This document shows positions 1 to 5,761 of a stretch of 9,146 nt of DNA, in pieces. The position numbers and the translations under genes were made by a program. This DNA is from Acholeplasmatales bacterium (lineage in GTDB: Bacteria; Bacillota_I; Bacilli_A; Izemoplasmatales; Hujiaoplasmataceae), in contig DMTN01000026.1 in assembly GCA_003477305.1 (NCBI GenBank), forward strand, positions 32,861-42,006, in the 5' to 3' direction. The notes under the pieces are model-generated. The model made no database searches. It was not told where the DNA came from and worked only from the letters and a program-made list of their open reading frames with translations. Within the stretch, counting starts at the first letter, position 1; each line of letters opens with the position of its first letter.

Positions 1-1
1 C

Positions 2-793
2 CGCGGCCCGAACATCCCGATCGTGACGGCCTGCTCGGCCGGCACGAACGCGATCGGCGAAGCCTTCCGGGCGATCCGCGACGGGTATCTCGACCTCGCC
101 CTCGCGGGCGGGGCGGAAGCCCCCATCAACGCGTTCGGCGTGGCCGGGTTCATGAACATGAAGGCGCTCTCGACCTCGACCGACCCGGAAACCGCCTCGA
201 TTCCCTTCGACAAGCGCAGAAGCGGTTTCGTGATGGCCGAGGGAGCCGGCATGATGGTGCTGGAGGATTATGACCGTGCGATTGCGAGGAAAGCGCAGAT
301 CCTGGGCGAAATCGTCGGGTATGGATCGACCTCCGACGCGTATCACATCACCGCTCCCGACGAAACCGCCGAAGCCGTCGCGGCTTGCATGACGATCGCT
401 TTCGCGGATGCCGGAATCCAACCTGAAGAAGTCGGTTATGTGAATGCCCACGGCACCTCGACGGTCTTGAATGACAAGTACGAGACGCTCGGCCTCAAGA
501 AGGCGTTCGGTCCGTACGCGTACGAACTTTCGGTCAGTTCGACGAAATCGATGACCGGCCACGCCCTCGGCGCGACCGGCGCGATCGAATCGATCATCAC
601 GCTTCTGGCGGTCGCCGAGGGAATCGTCCCGCCGACGATCCATTATCTTGAACCGGATCCCGACTGCGACCTCGACTATACCCCGAACGTCGCGAAGAAG
701 CGGGATCTCGCCTACGGCATGAACATCAATCTCGGCTTCGGCGGACAGAACGCCGCCGTGATCTTCAAGCACGTCCAAGGCGCCGAACAATGA
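2..793 (+). CDS. fabF: Beta-ketoacyl-ACP synthase II (FabF), 3' part
   Basis: C-terminal two-thirds of a thiolase-fold condensing enzyme. It joins malonyl-ACP to the growing acyl-ACP in cytoplasmic type II fatty-acid synthesis. The frame is open from base 2, so the true start lies outside the window; the GTG at 23 sits inside the active-site strand and is not a start. The catalytic triad is visible: the nucleophilic Cys in VTACSAGTNA (codon 32-34), the first His in NAHGTST (codon 449-451), and the second His in STKSMTGHALGATG (codon 560-562), preceded by the conserved Lys. The C-terminus shows the usual NLGFGGQNAAVIF ending. The GTNAIGEA context and two His fit FabF rather than FabH (Cys-His-Asn). 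The stop overlaps the fabZ start (ATGA), so the two are translationally coupled. Identification is secure; only FabF versus a close KAS paralogue is uncertain. Confidence 0.95.
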   Translation, partial: RGPNIPIVTACSAGTNAIGEAFRAIRDGYLDLALAGGAEAPINAFGVAGFMNMKALSTSTDPETASIPFDKRRSGFVMAEGAGMMVLEDYDRAIARKAQILGEIVGYGSTSDAYHITAPDETAEAVAACMTIAFADAGIQPEEVGYVNAHGTSTVLNDKYETLGLKKAFGPYAYELSVSSTKSMTGHALGATGAIESIITLLAVAEGIVPPTIHYLEPDPDCDLDYTPNVAKKRDLAYGMNINLGFGGQNAAVIFKHVQGAEQ

Positions 794-1215
794 GGCTGAC
801 ACTGGAAGAAATCAAGGCCATCCTGCCGCACCGCGAACCGTTTCTGTTCGTCGATGAAGTCCTCGAATACACCCCGATGAAGGGTGGCATCGGGATCAAG
901 CACGTCCTCTCCGATGCATATTATTTCAAGGGCCACTTTCCCGATCATCCCGTGATGCCGGGCGTCCTGATCACCGAGTCGCTCGCCCAGATGGGTGCGA
1001 TCGTGTTGCTTTCGGATCCGCTCTACCAGGGCAAGATCGCCTATTTCACCGGGATTGAAAAGGCTCGTTTCCGCCGCAAGGTGATTCCCGGCGACACGCT
1101 CCGGCTGGAAGTCGAAATCACCAAGATGCGCGGCCGTTTCGGTTTCGGTTCGGCGATCGCGACGGTCGAAGGCGAAGTCGCCTGCGAAGCCCAATTTTCG
1201 TTCGTCGTCGGTTGA
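790..1215 (+). CDS. fabZ: 3-hydroxyacyl-[ACP] dehydratase FabZ
   Basis: A 141-aa hot-dog-fold dehydratase that removes water from 3-hydroxyacyl-ACP to give trans-2-enoyl-ACP in fatty-acid elongation. It carries the N-terminal ILPHREPFLFVDEV signature and the catalytic block GHFPDHPVMPGVLITESLAQ, with His49 and Glu63 as the expected catalytic pair. Length is typical for FabZ, and the FabA-specific insertions are missing. The ATG overlaps the fabF TGA by four bases (ATGA), and an AAGG lies about 10 nt upstream inside fabF, which fits coupled translation. Next to fabF it forms the end of a fab operon. No terminator is visible before bioY, so that gene is probably cotranscribed. Confidence 0.96.
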   Translation: MRLTLEEIKAILPHREPFLFVDEVLEYTPMKGGIGIKHVLSDAYYFKGHFPDHPVMPGVLITESLAQMGAIVLLSDPLYQGKIAYFTGIEKARFRRKVIPGDTLRLEVEITKMRGRFGFGSAIATVEGEVACEAQFSFVVG

Positions 1216-1252
1216 ATAATCCCGCCGATCGACCGATGAAGGAGCGAAGCGG

Positions 1253-1783
1253 ATGAAGACTTCCCGGATCACGCGCATCGCGCTCTTCACCGCCCTGATG
1301 GCCGTATCGGTCTGGGTCGTCCCGCCGTTTTCGGTCCCCGGGCTTGGCGTCCCGTTTACGCTCCAGTCGCTCTTCGTCGTCCTCGCCGGGTTTCTCCTCG
1401 CGCCCGTCGAAGCGTTTGTCGCGATGCTTGCCTATCTCGCGCTCGGCGCCGCCGGGCTGCCGGTGTTCTCCGGCGGCCAGGGCGGACTCCAGGTGATCCT
1501 CGGCCCGACCGGAGGCTTCCTCCTCTTGTTCCCGGCGGTCGCCGCGACGATCGCGTCTTTTCGCGAAAAGTCGGACAAAATCTGGGTTTGGATCTTGCTC
1601 GGGTTCATCGTCGCGGTCGTCTTTCTCTATCCGCTCGCGGTCATATGGACCAGCGTCGTCACGCAAACGGCATACGGCGTCCTGCTCGTCGGGATGATCC
1701 CGTATGCGATCATGGATGTCCTCAAAATCGTGATCGCCGCTTTTCTGTCCCGCAAGATCGACCGCGCGCTGCATCACGAATAA
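1253..1783 (+). CDS. bioY: BioY, substrate-binding (S) component of biotin ECF transporter
   Basis: A 176-aa, very hydrophobic protein with about six membrane segments, of the BioY family, which binds biotin and works with the shared EcfT/EcfA module (or alone) for uptake. The family hallmarks are the VPFTLQSLFVVLAGFLLAP block (residues about 33-51), the AYLALGAAGLPVFSGGQGG block, and the following ILGPTGGFLL. An AAGGAG site (1239-1244) lies 8 nt before ATG 1253. It follows fabZ after 37 nt with no terminator, so it is probably the last gene of the fab operon. That makes sense because biotin is the cofactor of acetyl-CoA carboxylase. No EcfA or EcfT genes lie in the window. The gene ends directly at a strong bidirectional terminator. 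Confidence 0.93.
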   Translation: MKTSRITRIALFTALMAVSVWVVPPFSVPGLGVPFTLQSLFVVLAGFLLAPVEAFVAMLAYLALGAAGLPVFSGGQGGLQVILGPTGGFLLLFPAVAATIASFREKSDKIWVWILLGFIVAVVFLYPLAVIWTSVVTQTAYGVLLVGMIPYAIMDVLKIVIAAFLSRKIDRALHHE

Positions 1784-1785
1784 AA

Positions 1786-1821
1786 AAATCCGGTCCTCGG
1801 AAAATTCAGAGGACCGGATTT
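1786..1821. terminator. Bidirectional intrinsic terminator between bioY and GNAT gene
   Basis: A perfect 13-bp inverted repeat: AAATCCGGTCCTC (1786-1798) and GAGGACCGGATTT (1809-1821) with a 10-nt loop. On the plus strand it is followed by a T-rich tail (TTTGCATTTT). On the minus strand the A run at 1782-1788 becomes a U tract. It starts inside the bioY stop region and lies 11 bases from the stop of the convergent GNAT gene, so it can end both transcripts. Confidence 0.9.
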
Positions 1822-1832
1822 GCATTTTCGGG

Positions 1833-2366
1833 TCAGAGATACAGGTTCATCAGGAAAACGTCGATGAACGCTCCGTCGATCTGCATGTACCGTTCGTATG
1901 TGCCGATATGGACGAAACCGAGTTTTTCATAGACATGGACCGCGCGGACGTTGTCGCAGCGGACCGACAGGTGGATCACCTTGAGGATGCCGGTCGATCG
2001 CGCGAAGGCGACGAGATGTTCGAGCATCGCCGAGGCGACGCCCTGGTTCCAGTAGCTCCTAAGGACCGAGACGCCGATTTCCGAGGTGTGGGCGGTCCGC
2101 GCCCGCGTCGGGGCGTTCAGGTTCACGACCGAAACGACGCGGTCACCGACGGTTCCGATGAACATCGCCGAGGTCTTGGCTTCGGCGAGCTTTCCCAATA
2201 GATCGCGTTCCTGTTCAATCGCATAGGCAACGCCTTCGGCACCGAAGAGGAGATTATCCGATTCGCCGCCGACGATTTTCAGATAACTGAGCAGCGCTTC
2301 CGCGTCAGACGGCGCAGCACGGCGGATCGTCAGGATTTCGCCGTTTTTCAGGATGATTTCGGACAT
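1833..2366 (-). CDS. GNAT-family N-acetyltransferase, substrate unknown
   Basis: A 177-aa single-domain GNAT enzyme, which transfers an acetyl group from acetyl-CoA to an amine. The opening beta strand has LTIRRAAPSDAEAL. Motif A, the pyrophosphate-binding loop, is at about residues 96-116 and includes YWNQGVASAML. Motif B is N139 with AVHVYEKLGF, followed by IGTYERYMQIDG. The ATG at 2366 is chosen because AAGAGGTGG lies just before it; an in-frame GTG three codons upstream (2375) falls within that ribosome site. The protein resembles RimI- or YkkB-like stand-alone acetyltransferases, but the substrate cannot be read from the sequence. It is transcribed divergently from the aminomutase gene and has its own near-consensus promoter. 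In beta-lysine synthesis a GNAT (AblB) acts on the aminomutase product, so a functional link is possible but unproven. Confidence 0.88.
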   Translation of the reverse strand: MSEIILKNGEILTIRRAAPSDAEALLSYLKIVGGESDNLLFGAEGVAYAIEQERDLLGKLAEAKTSAMFIGTVGDRVVSVVNLNAPTRARTAHTSEIGVSVLRSYWNQGVASAMLEHLVAFARSTGILKVIHLSVRCDNVRAVHVYEKLGFVHIGTYERYMQIDGAFIDVFLMNLYL

Positions 2367-2386
2367 ATAGACCACCTCTTGACGAA

Positions 2387-2415
2387 ATCATACCGTGTTC
2401 CTTCCTGATTGTCAA
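2387..2415 (-). promoter_or_regulatory. Sigma-A type promoter of the GNAT gene
   Basis: On the minus strand: TTGACA (2415-2410, exact consensus), a 17-nt spacer and TATGAT (2392-2387). The start point would fall about 15 nt before the ATG at 2366, leaving just enough leader for the AAGAGGTGG ribosome site. Confidence 0.82.
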
Positions 2416-2447
2416 CGGGAGGATGATGAAGCAATATCGCCGATCGA

Positions 2448-2476
2448 TGAATTTCCGGAGAATCCGTGAATTTCCG
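2448..2476. repeat. 10-bp direct repeat in the divergent control region (candidate operator)
   Basis: TGAATTTCCG occurs at 2448-2457 and again at 2467-2476, a period of 19 bp, so the two copies lie on nearly the same helix face. The pair ends 8 bp upstream of the -35 box of the aminomutase promoter and 32 bp upstream of the -35 box of the GNAT promoter. This position suits an activator or a shared regulator. The site is seen directly; its function is inferred. Confidence 0.5.
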
Positions 2477-2484
2477 CGAACGGG

Positions 2485-2513
2485 TTGACGTCACCCGCCG
2501 CATCGGTTATGAT
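2485..2513 (+). promoter_or_regulatory. Sigma-A type promoter of the aminomutase gene
   Basis: TTGACG (2485-2490), a 17-nt spacer and TATGAT (2508-2513). Transcription would begin near 2520, giving a leader of about 70 nt. The position also rules out the upstream in-frame GTG at 2485 as a start codon, because it lies inside the -35 box. Confidence 0.78.
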
Positions 2514-2524
2514 ACGATTGCCGG

Positions 2525-2552
2525 GACGCCCGAGGATCGGGGGTCGGCTTTT
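2525..2552 (+). other. GC-rich hairpin with short U run at the 5' end of the aminomutase mRNA
   Basis: GACGCCCGA (2525-2533) pairs with TCGGGGGTC (2537-2545) over a GGA loop with one G-G mismatch; TTTT follows at 2549-2552. It begins only a few nucleotides after the predicted start point. It could stabilise the mRNA or cause very early attenuation. The U run is short, so a terminator role is uncertain. Confidence 0.35.
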
Positions 2553-2589
2553 CACCAGATGTCACACAGACAGATCCAAGGGGGTTGAG

Positions 2590-3852
2590 ATGAAACAGAA
2601 CAAACGACAAGCCGCACTGGCGCGGGCGGACGTGCTGAAAGCCCGCATCGACCGGTATCTCGAGATACGAAGCGAGATTCCGAAGGGCCTGGAGCGTCGG
2701 ATCGAAAACGACGCGCGACAGGCCGAAATCATGGCCCTATGTGGCGCCGACAGGAAACAGTGGAATGACTGGCGGTGGCAACTCAAGCACCGCGTCCGGA
2801 CCGCCGAAGACCTGTCCCGCTTTCTATCGCTTTCGCCCCGCGAACGCGAAACGATTTCCGCGGTCGAACGGGTGTACCGCTTTGCGATCAGTCCCTATTA
2901 TCTCTCGCTCATCGATCCGGAGGATCCCGACGACGCCATCCGGCGTCAGGCCGTCCCCTCCGGATACGAACTCGACGATCTTGAGGGCGAGGATGATCCG
3001 ATGGCCGAAGAGATGACGAATCCGGCCGGATGTGTCACCCGCCGCTATCCGGACCGGCTGATTTTGAACATCACCAACGAATGCGCGATGTACTGTCGCC
3101 ATTGCCAACGCCGCCGGAACATCGGTTCCGTCGACCGCATCGCAACCGAACGACAGATTGCCGAGTCGATCGCCTACGTGCGCGACCATCCGGAAATCCG
3201 CGACGTCCTCGTCACCGGCGGCGATCCGTTCACGATGGCGACCGCCCGGCTGGAACGCATCATCGCCGCGCTCCGGGCGATTCCGACCGTGGAGATCATC
3301 CGGATCGGTACGCGGACACCGGTGACGATGCCCCAGCGGATCACGCCGGCGCTCTGCAACATGCTCGCGAAGTATCATCCGATCTACGTGAACACGCACT
3401 TCAACCATCCCCAGGAAGTCACCGCGGAAGCCGCGAAGGCGTGCGCCCTGCTTGCCGGGGCGGGCATCCCGCTCGGCAACCAGGCGGTCCTTCTGAACGG
3501 GGTGAACAACGATCCGTACGTGATGCGATGCCTGAACCAGGAACTCTTGAAGATCCGGGTGCGGCCGTACTATCTCTTCCATGCGAAGACGGTGAAGGGC
3601 ACGAGCCATTTCAAGACGTCGTTCGACGATGGCCTCGAAATTATGGAACATCTTCGCGGCTACACTTCGGGGCTGGCGATCCCCTATTACATCGTGAACG
3701 CTCCGGGCGGCAAGGGAAAGACGCCCTTGTTACCGCAATACGTGGTGGAGAAAGCGCCGGACCATCTGACGATCCGCACCTGGGAAAACGCGGTCATCCG
3801 GATTCCCGACGCACCGACGAAACGCATCGGCAAGGCAAAACTCACGGAGTAA
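2590..3852 (+). CDS. eam: Glutamate 2,3-aminomutase (KamA-family radical SAM, PLP enzyme)
   Basis: A 420-aa enzyme of the lysine 2,3-aminomutase family. It uses a [4Fe-4S]/SAM radical and PLP to move the alpha-amino group to the beta carbon. The radical SAM motif is C165-x3-C169-x2-C172 in CAMYCRHCQRRRNIG. The PLP lysine is K377 in APGGKGKTP. The TGGDPF strand and RIGTRTPVTMPQRIT block are family hallmarks. In lysine 2,3-aminomutase two aspartates (D293, D330 of Clostridium subterminale) hold the lysine side-chain amine. Here the aligned residues are K333 (in YYLFHAKTVKG) and N370 (in IVNAPGG), the pair reported for glutamate 2,3-aminomutase of Clostridioides difficile. The likely product is therefore beta-glutamate, a compatible solute. 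The Cys-rich zinc-binding tail of lysine aminomutase is missing. ATG 2590 follows AAGGGGG with 5-nt spacing. EpmB is less likely given length and pocket residues. Confidence 0.88.
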   Translation: MKQNKRQAALARADVLKARIDRYLEIRSEIPKGLERRIENDARQAEIMALCGADRKQWNDWRWQLKHRVRTAEDLSRFLSLSPRERETISAVERVYRFAISPYYLSLIDPEDPDDAIRRQAVPSGYELDDLEGEDDPMAEEMTNPAGCVTRRYPDRLILNITNECAMYCRHCQRRRNIGSVDRIATERQIAESIAYVRDHPEIRDVLVTGGDPFTMATARLERIIAALRAIPTVEIIRIGTRTPVTMPQRITPALCNMLAKYHPIYVNTHFNHPQEVTAEAAKACALLAGAGIPLGNQAVLLNGVNNDPYVMRCLNQELLKIRVRPYYLFHAKTVKGTSHFKTSFDDGLEIMEHLRGYTSGLAIPYYIVNAPGGKGKTPLLPQYVVEKAPDHLTIRTWENAVIRIPDAPTKRIGKAKLTE

Positions 3853-3977
3853 CATAAAATCGATGACAAACGTCCGATCGGCGCCCGCTGCCTCGGTTGA
3901 TCGTGGCGATCCGCTCGGATTCAGATCATTTTTCCAAGGAACGTCCTTTGGACGTTGTCGGTTCCGGATGATTTCGC
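3853..3977 (+). other. Gene-free stretch downstream of the aminomutase gene
   Basis: No supported gene. A perfect 7-bp hairpin, AACGTCC / GGACGTT with a TTT loop, lies at 3940-3956, and GGAAC (3938-3942) can alternatively pair with GTTCC (3962-3966). Neither is followed by a U tract, so no clear intrinsic terminator for the aminomutase gene is visible. The possible 74-codon frame from ATG 3863 has no ribosome site and no recognisable protein. Confidence 0.4.
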
Positions 3978-4006
3978 TTGCATTGCGGGGCGCGTTGGTG
4001 TATAAT
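3978..4006 (+). promoter_or_regulatory. Candidate promoter of the structured RNA upstream of the DUF4250 gene
   Basis: Exact TATAAT (4001-4006) with TTGCAT (3978-3983) 17 nt upstream. The -10 is perfect; the -35 matches only in TTG. The predicted start is near 4013, exactly where the self-complementary sequence begins. Confidence 0.55.
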
Positions 4007-4012
4007 CTTTTT

Positions 4013-4215
4013 CGTCGGTCCACACCGACCGGAATGGCGGTTTCGTCCCGACGGAAAACCGCGGATCGTGCCAACACGATTGCCTGATGAAGGATCCGCG
4101 CTGCTTTCACGCCGTGCCGACACTTGTTTCTCCTTAGGAGACGAAACCACCTCACCGTTATTTTCACCATGATGGAATGCAAAACGGGACGGCTTGCCGC
4201 CCCGTTGTTCTTTTC
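4013..4215 (+). ncRNA. Candidate structured leader or small RNA ending in a terminator
   Basis: About 200 nt bounded by a promoter and an intrinsic terminator, with no coding frame that looks real. Helices seen: GTCGGT/ACCGAC (4014-4019 with 4024-4029); GCGGTTT/AAACCGC extended by CGT/ACG (4037-4062); CGCGGATC/GATCCGCG (4060-4067 with 4093-4100); TCTCC/GGAGA (4129-4141). A long-range helix of 11 of 12 pairs joins 4036-4047 to 4140-4151. The segment 4043-4050 (TCGTCCCG) can also pair with 4185-4192 (CGGGACGG), the 5' arm of the terminator, which would prevent terminator formation. These pairings exclude one another, as in a riboswitch or attenuator. The DUF4250 gene starts 50 nt after the terminator and shows no promoter of its own. 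I recognise no known family: T-box, SAM-I and SRP signatures are missing. A free-standing RNA of 6S-like size is the alternative. Confidence 0.5.
4183..4214 (+). terminator. Intrinsic terminator (possibly conditional) before the DUF4250 gene
   Basis: AACGGGACGG (4183-4192) pairs with CCGCCCCGTT (4197-4206) over a CTTG loop with one A-C mismatch, followed by GTTCTTTT. It ends the candidate leader RNA. Its 5' arm is complementary to 4043-4050, so it may be controlled by antitermination. Confidence 0.75.
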
Positions 4216-4264
4216 CCAAAGGGTTTTTGATTCAAGCATGACGAAGAAGAAGGAATGAAACCAC

Positions 4265-4468
4265 ATGAGTACGCTTTTGAAAATGGATCCGCATATCGTT
4301 CTCTCGCTGGTCAACACGAAGCTCCGCGACCGCGGAAAGTCGCTTGACGGCGTCTGCGAGGAACTCGGTGTCGACAAGCATCTCATCGACGCTTTTCTCG
4401 GCGAGATCGGATATCATTACGATCCGCTTCTCAACCGGTACGCCGCGAGCCCTTCGCCGTCCCGCTGA
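4265..4468 (+). CDS. DUF4250 family small protein
   Basis: A 67-aa protein matching the DUF4250 family of short Bacillota proteins of unknown function. The conserved core is visible from residue 8: DPHIVLSLVNTKLRD, then SLDGVCEELGVDKHLID and IGYHYDPLLNRY. The middle part reads like a small helix-turn-helix (LDGVCEELGVDKHLIDAFL), so nucleic-acid binding is possible but not shown. A GAAGGA site at 4249-4254 lies 10 nt before the ATG. No promoter is visible between the upstream terminator and the gene, so expression probably depends on read-through of the structured leader. The C-terminal tail (AASPSPSR) is a lineage-specific extension. It ends 30 nt before a strong bidirectional terminator. Confidence 0.85.
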   Translation: MSTLLKMDPHIVLSLVNTKLRDRGKSLDGVCEELGVDKHLIDAFLGEIGYHYDPLLNRYAASPSPSR

Positions 4469-4498
4469 CATACACCATACGAACAGTCCATATCAACC

Positions 4499-4538
4499 AA
4501 AACCCGATCCTCGGAATCACTTCCGCGGATCGGGTTTT
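4499..4538. terminator. Bidirectional intrinsic terminator between DUF4250 gene and ilvE
   Basis: AAAACCCGATCC (4499-4510) and GGATCGGGTTTT (4527-4538) form a perfect 12-bp stem. Inside it GGAA/TTCC (4513-4516 with 4521-4524) extends the helix around a TCAC loop. The A and T runs give U tracts on both strands, ending both the DUF4250 gene and the convergent ilvE. Confidence 0.88.
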
Positions 4539-4554
4539 CGCTGTCAATACAGCG

Positions 4555-5586
4555 TCATTTCACATCGAGCGTCCATCCGTCCGGCGCGGGAACATCGCCG
4601 AACTGGATCCCGACAAGCAGGTCGTACAACTGTTTCGACCACGGTCCGACGGTCTTTTCGTAGGGGAAGGCATGGCGGATGCCCTTGTGGGTGATCGCGC
4701 CGATCGGCGTGATGATCGCCGCCGTGCCGCAGGTGGCGGCTTCAGCGAAGTCGTCGAGCTGATCGACGAAGACTTCCTTTTCCTCGACTTTCATGTGGAG
4801 CCGTTCCTTTGCGAGATACAAGAGCGAGAGTTTTGTGACGGACGGCAGGATCGATCCGGATTTCGGCGTGACGAAGGTGCCCTTATGGGTGATCGCGAAG
4901 AAGTTCGCGGCGCCGCCCTCGTCGATTTTCGAATGGGTTGCCGGATCGAGATAGAGGCAGTCGGCGAAACCGCCGGCCTTCGCGATGGCGTTGGGCATCA
5001 TCGAGGCGGCGTAGTTTCCGCCCACCTTGACGGTCCCGGTGCCATTGGCGGCGGCGCGGTCGTAGTCGGTCGTGACGAAGTCGACCGGGGTGAGGCCGCT
5101 CTTGAAGAAGAGGCCGACCGGCATCGTGACGACGCCGAAGAGATACTCCTTGGACGGCGCGAGGACGAGGTTCAAGCCGATGCCGATCATGAAGGGACGG
5201 ACGTAGAGGGTCGCCTTCGTGTCGTGCGGCGGGACGAATTCGGAGTTGTAGCGGACGGCTTGGGAGATGGCGTCGAGAAACCGCTCGATCGATACTTCGG
5301 GCATCATCAGACGGCGGCAGGAACGCTGGAACCGCTCGGCGTTTTCGCGCGGACGGAAGAACTGGATTCCACCGTCCTTGCGGCGGTAGCATTTCATGCC
5401 TTCGAACGCCTGCTGGCCGTAGTTGATGCCGGTAGAGAGGGCGTGGACGGTGACGGTGTCCTCGGGGACGAGTTTGCCATCGTCCCAGGCGCCGTCATGG
5501 TAATAGGAAATGTAGATGCCATTGGTCTTGACGGGGGCGAAGGAAAGATTGGTGAAATCGACGTTCGGGTTCGGAGATTGGATCAT
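4555..5586 (-). CDS. ilvE: Branched-chain amino acid aminotransferase
   Basis: A 343-aa fold-type IV PLP transaminase that interconverts Leu, Ile and Val with their 2-oxo acids, using glutamate/2-oxoglutarate. The N-terminal part has the LSTGINYGQQAFEGMKCYRRKDG block, then FRPRENAERFQRSC and LYVRPFMIGIG. The PLP lysine is K187 in GTVKVGGNYAASMMPNAIAK. E223 lies in SKIDEGGAANFFAI, and the phosphate-binding region TCGTAAIITPIG follows. Length and motifs fit the longer, mitochondrial-like BCAT group rather than the roughly 310-aa E. coli IlvE. The ATG at 5586 follows GAGGTG with a 4-nt gap. It is a single-gene unit with its own promoter and a shared terminator. A long antisense open frame across the gene is a by-product of GC-rich codon use. 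Confidence 0.94.
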   Translation of the reverse strand: MIQSPNPNVDFTNLSFAPVKTNGIYISYYHDGAWDDGKLVPEDTVTVHALSTGINYGQQAFEGMKCYRRKDGGIQFFRPRENAERFQRSCRRLMMPEVSIERFLDAISQAVRYNSEFVPPHDTKATLYVRPFMIGIGLNLVLAPSKEYLFGVVTMPVGLFFKSGLTPVDFVTTDYDRAAANGTGTVKVGGNYAASMMPNAIAKAGGFADCLYLDPATHSKIDEGGAANFFAITHKGTFVTPKSGSILPSVTKLSLLYLAKERLHMKVEEKEVFVDQLDDFAEAATCGTAAIITPIGAITHKGIRHAFPYEKTVGPWSKQLYDLLVGIQFGDVPAPDGWTLDVK

Positions 5587-5618
5587 CTTGCACCTCGATG
5601 GAACTGCTTCATGTATCT

Positions 5619-5647
5619 ATCATACAATATAATCGTCGTAACTTCAA
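5619..5647 (-). promoter_or_regulatory. Sigma-A type promoter of ilvE
   Basis: On the minus strand: TTGAAG (5647-5642), a 17-nt spacer and TATGAT (5624-5619). The start point would be about 5612, giving a leader of about 26 nt. No T-box or leucine leader peptide is visible, so regulation by tRNA or attenuation is not supported. Confidence 0.72.
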
Positions 5648-5649
5648 AC

Positions 5650-5700
5650 TTCGAATGACATAATGGACGAATTCACACCATAACGATGGTTCGAATCACA
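5650..5700. repeat. Pair of 11-bp near-identical repeats at the left edge of the AT-rich segment
   Basis: TTCGAATGACA (5650-5660) and TTCGAATCACA (5690-5700) differ at one base and lie 40 bp apart. Each contains the palindrome TTCGAA. Between them is a small inverted repeat, ACCAT/ATGGT (5677-5690). They sit between the ilvE promoter and the start of the defence cassette; an operator or junction remnant is possible. Confidence 0.35.
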
Positions 5701-5761
5701 CACAAAAGAATATATTAATGGCATAAATTGCAAAAAAAATACAAAAACACAATATAACGTG

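Noticed and set aside
1118..1825. Antisense frame (235 codons) across fabZ and bioY
   Set aside because: Extremely charged, repetitive Arg/Asp/Glu composition from reading GC-rich genes backwards, and it crosses a terminator.
2485..2589. N-terminal extension of the aminomutase from GTG 2485
   Set aside because: The GTG lies in the -35 box, the extension has no family resemblance, and ATG 2590 has a good ribosome site.
3863..4087. 74-codon frame after the aminomutase gene
   Set aside because: No ribosome site, no recognisable protein, and it overlaps the promoter and structured RNA.
4080..4092. GCCTGATGAAGG resembling part of a SAM-I riboswitch
   Set aside because: The other SAM-I blocks (GAGGGAC, GCAACC, GGTGC) are not present around it.
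4084..4146. CTGATGA followed later by GAAA, as in a hammerhead ribozyme core
   Set aside because: The bases after CTGATGA (AGGATC) do not pair with those before GAAA (GGAGAC), so stem II is missing, and no stem III with a UH cleavage site is found.
4672..5658. Long open frame (328 codons) antisense to ilvE
   Set aside because: Low-complexity, Asp/Glu/Arg/Gly-rich mirror of a GC-rich gene; no family match or proper ribosome site.
5685..5700. GGTTCGAATC resembling a tRNA T-loop
   Set aside because: The flanking bases (GATGG / CACAC) do not form the T stem, and no anticodon arm, D arm or acceptor stem can be built around it.
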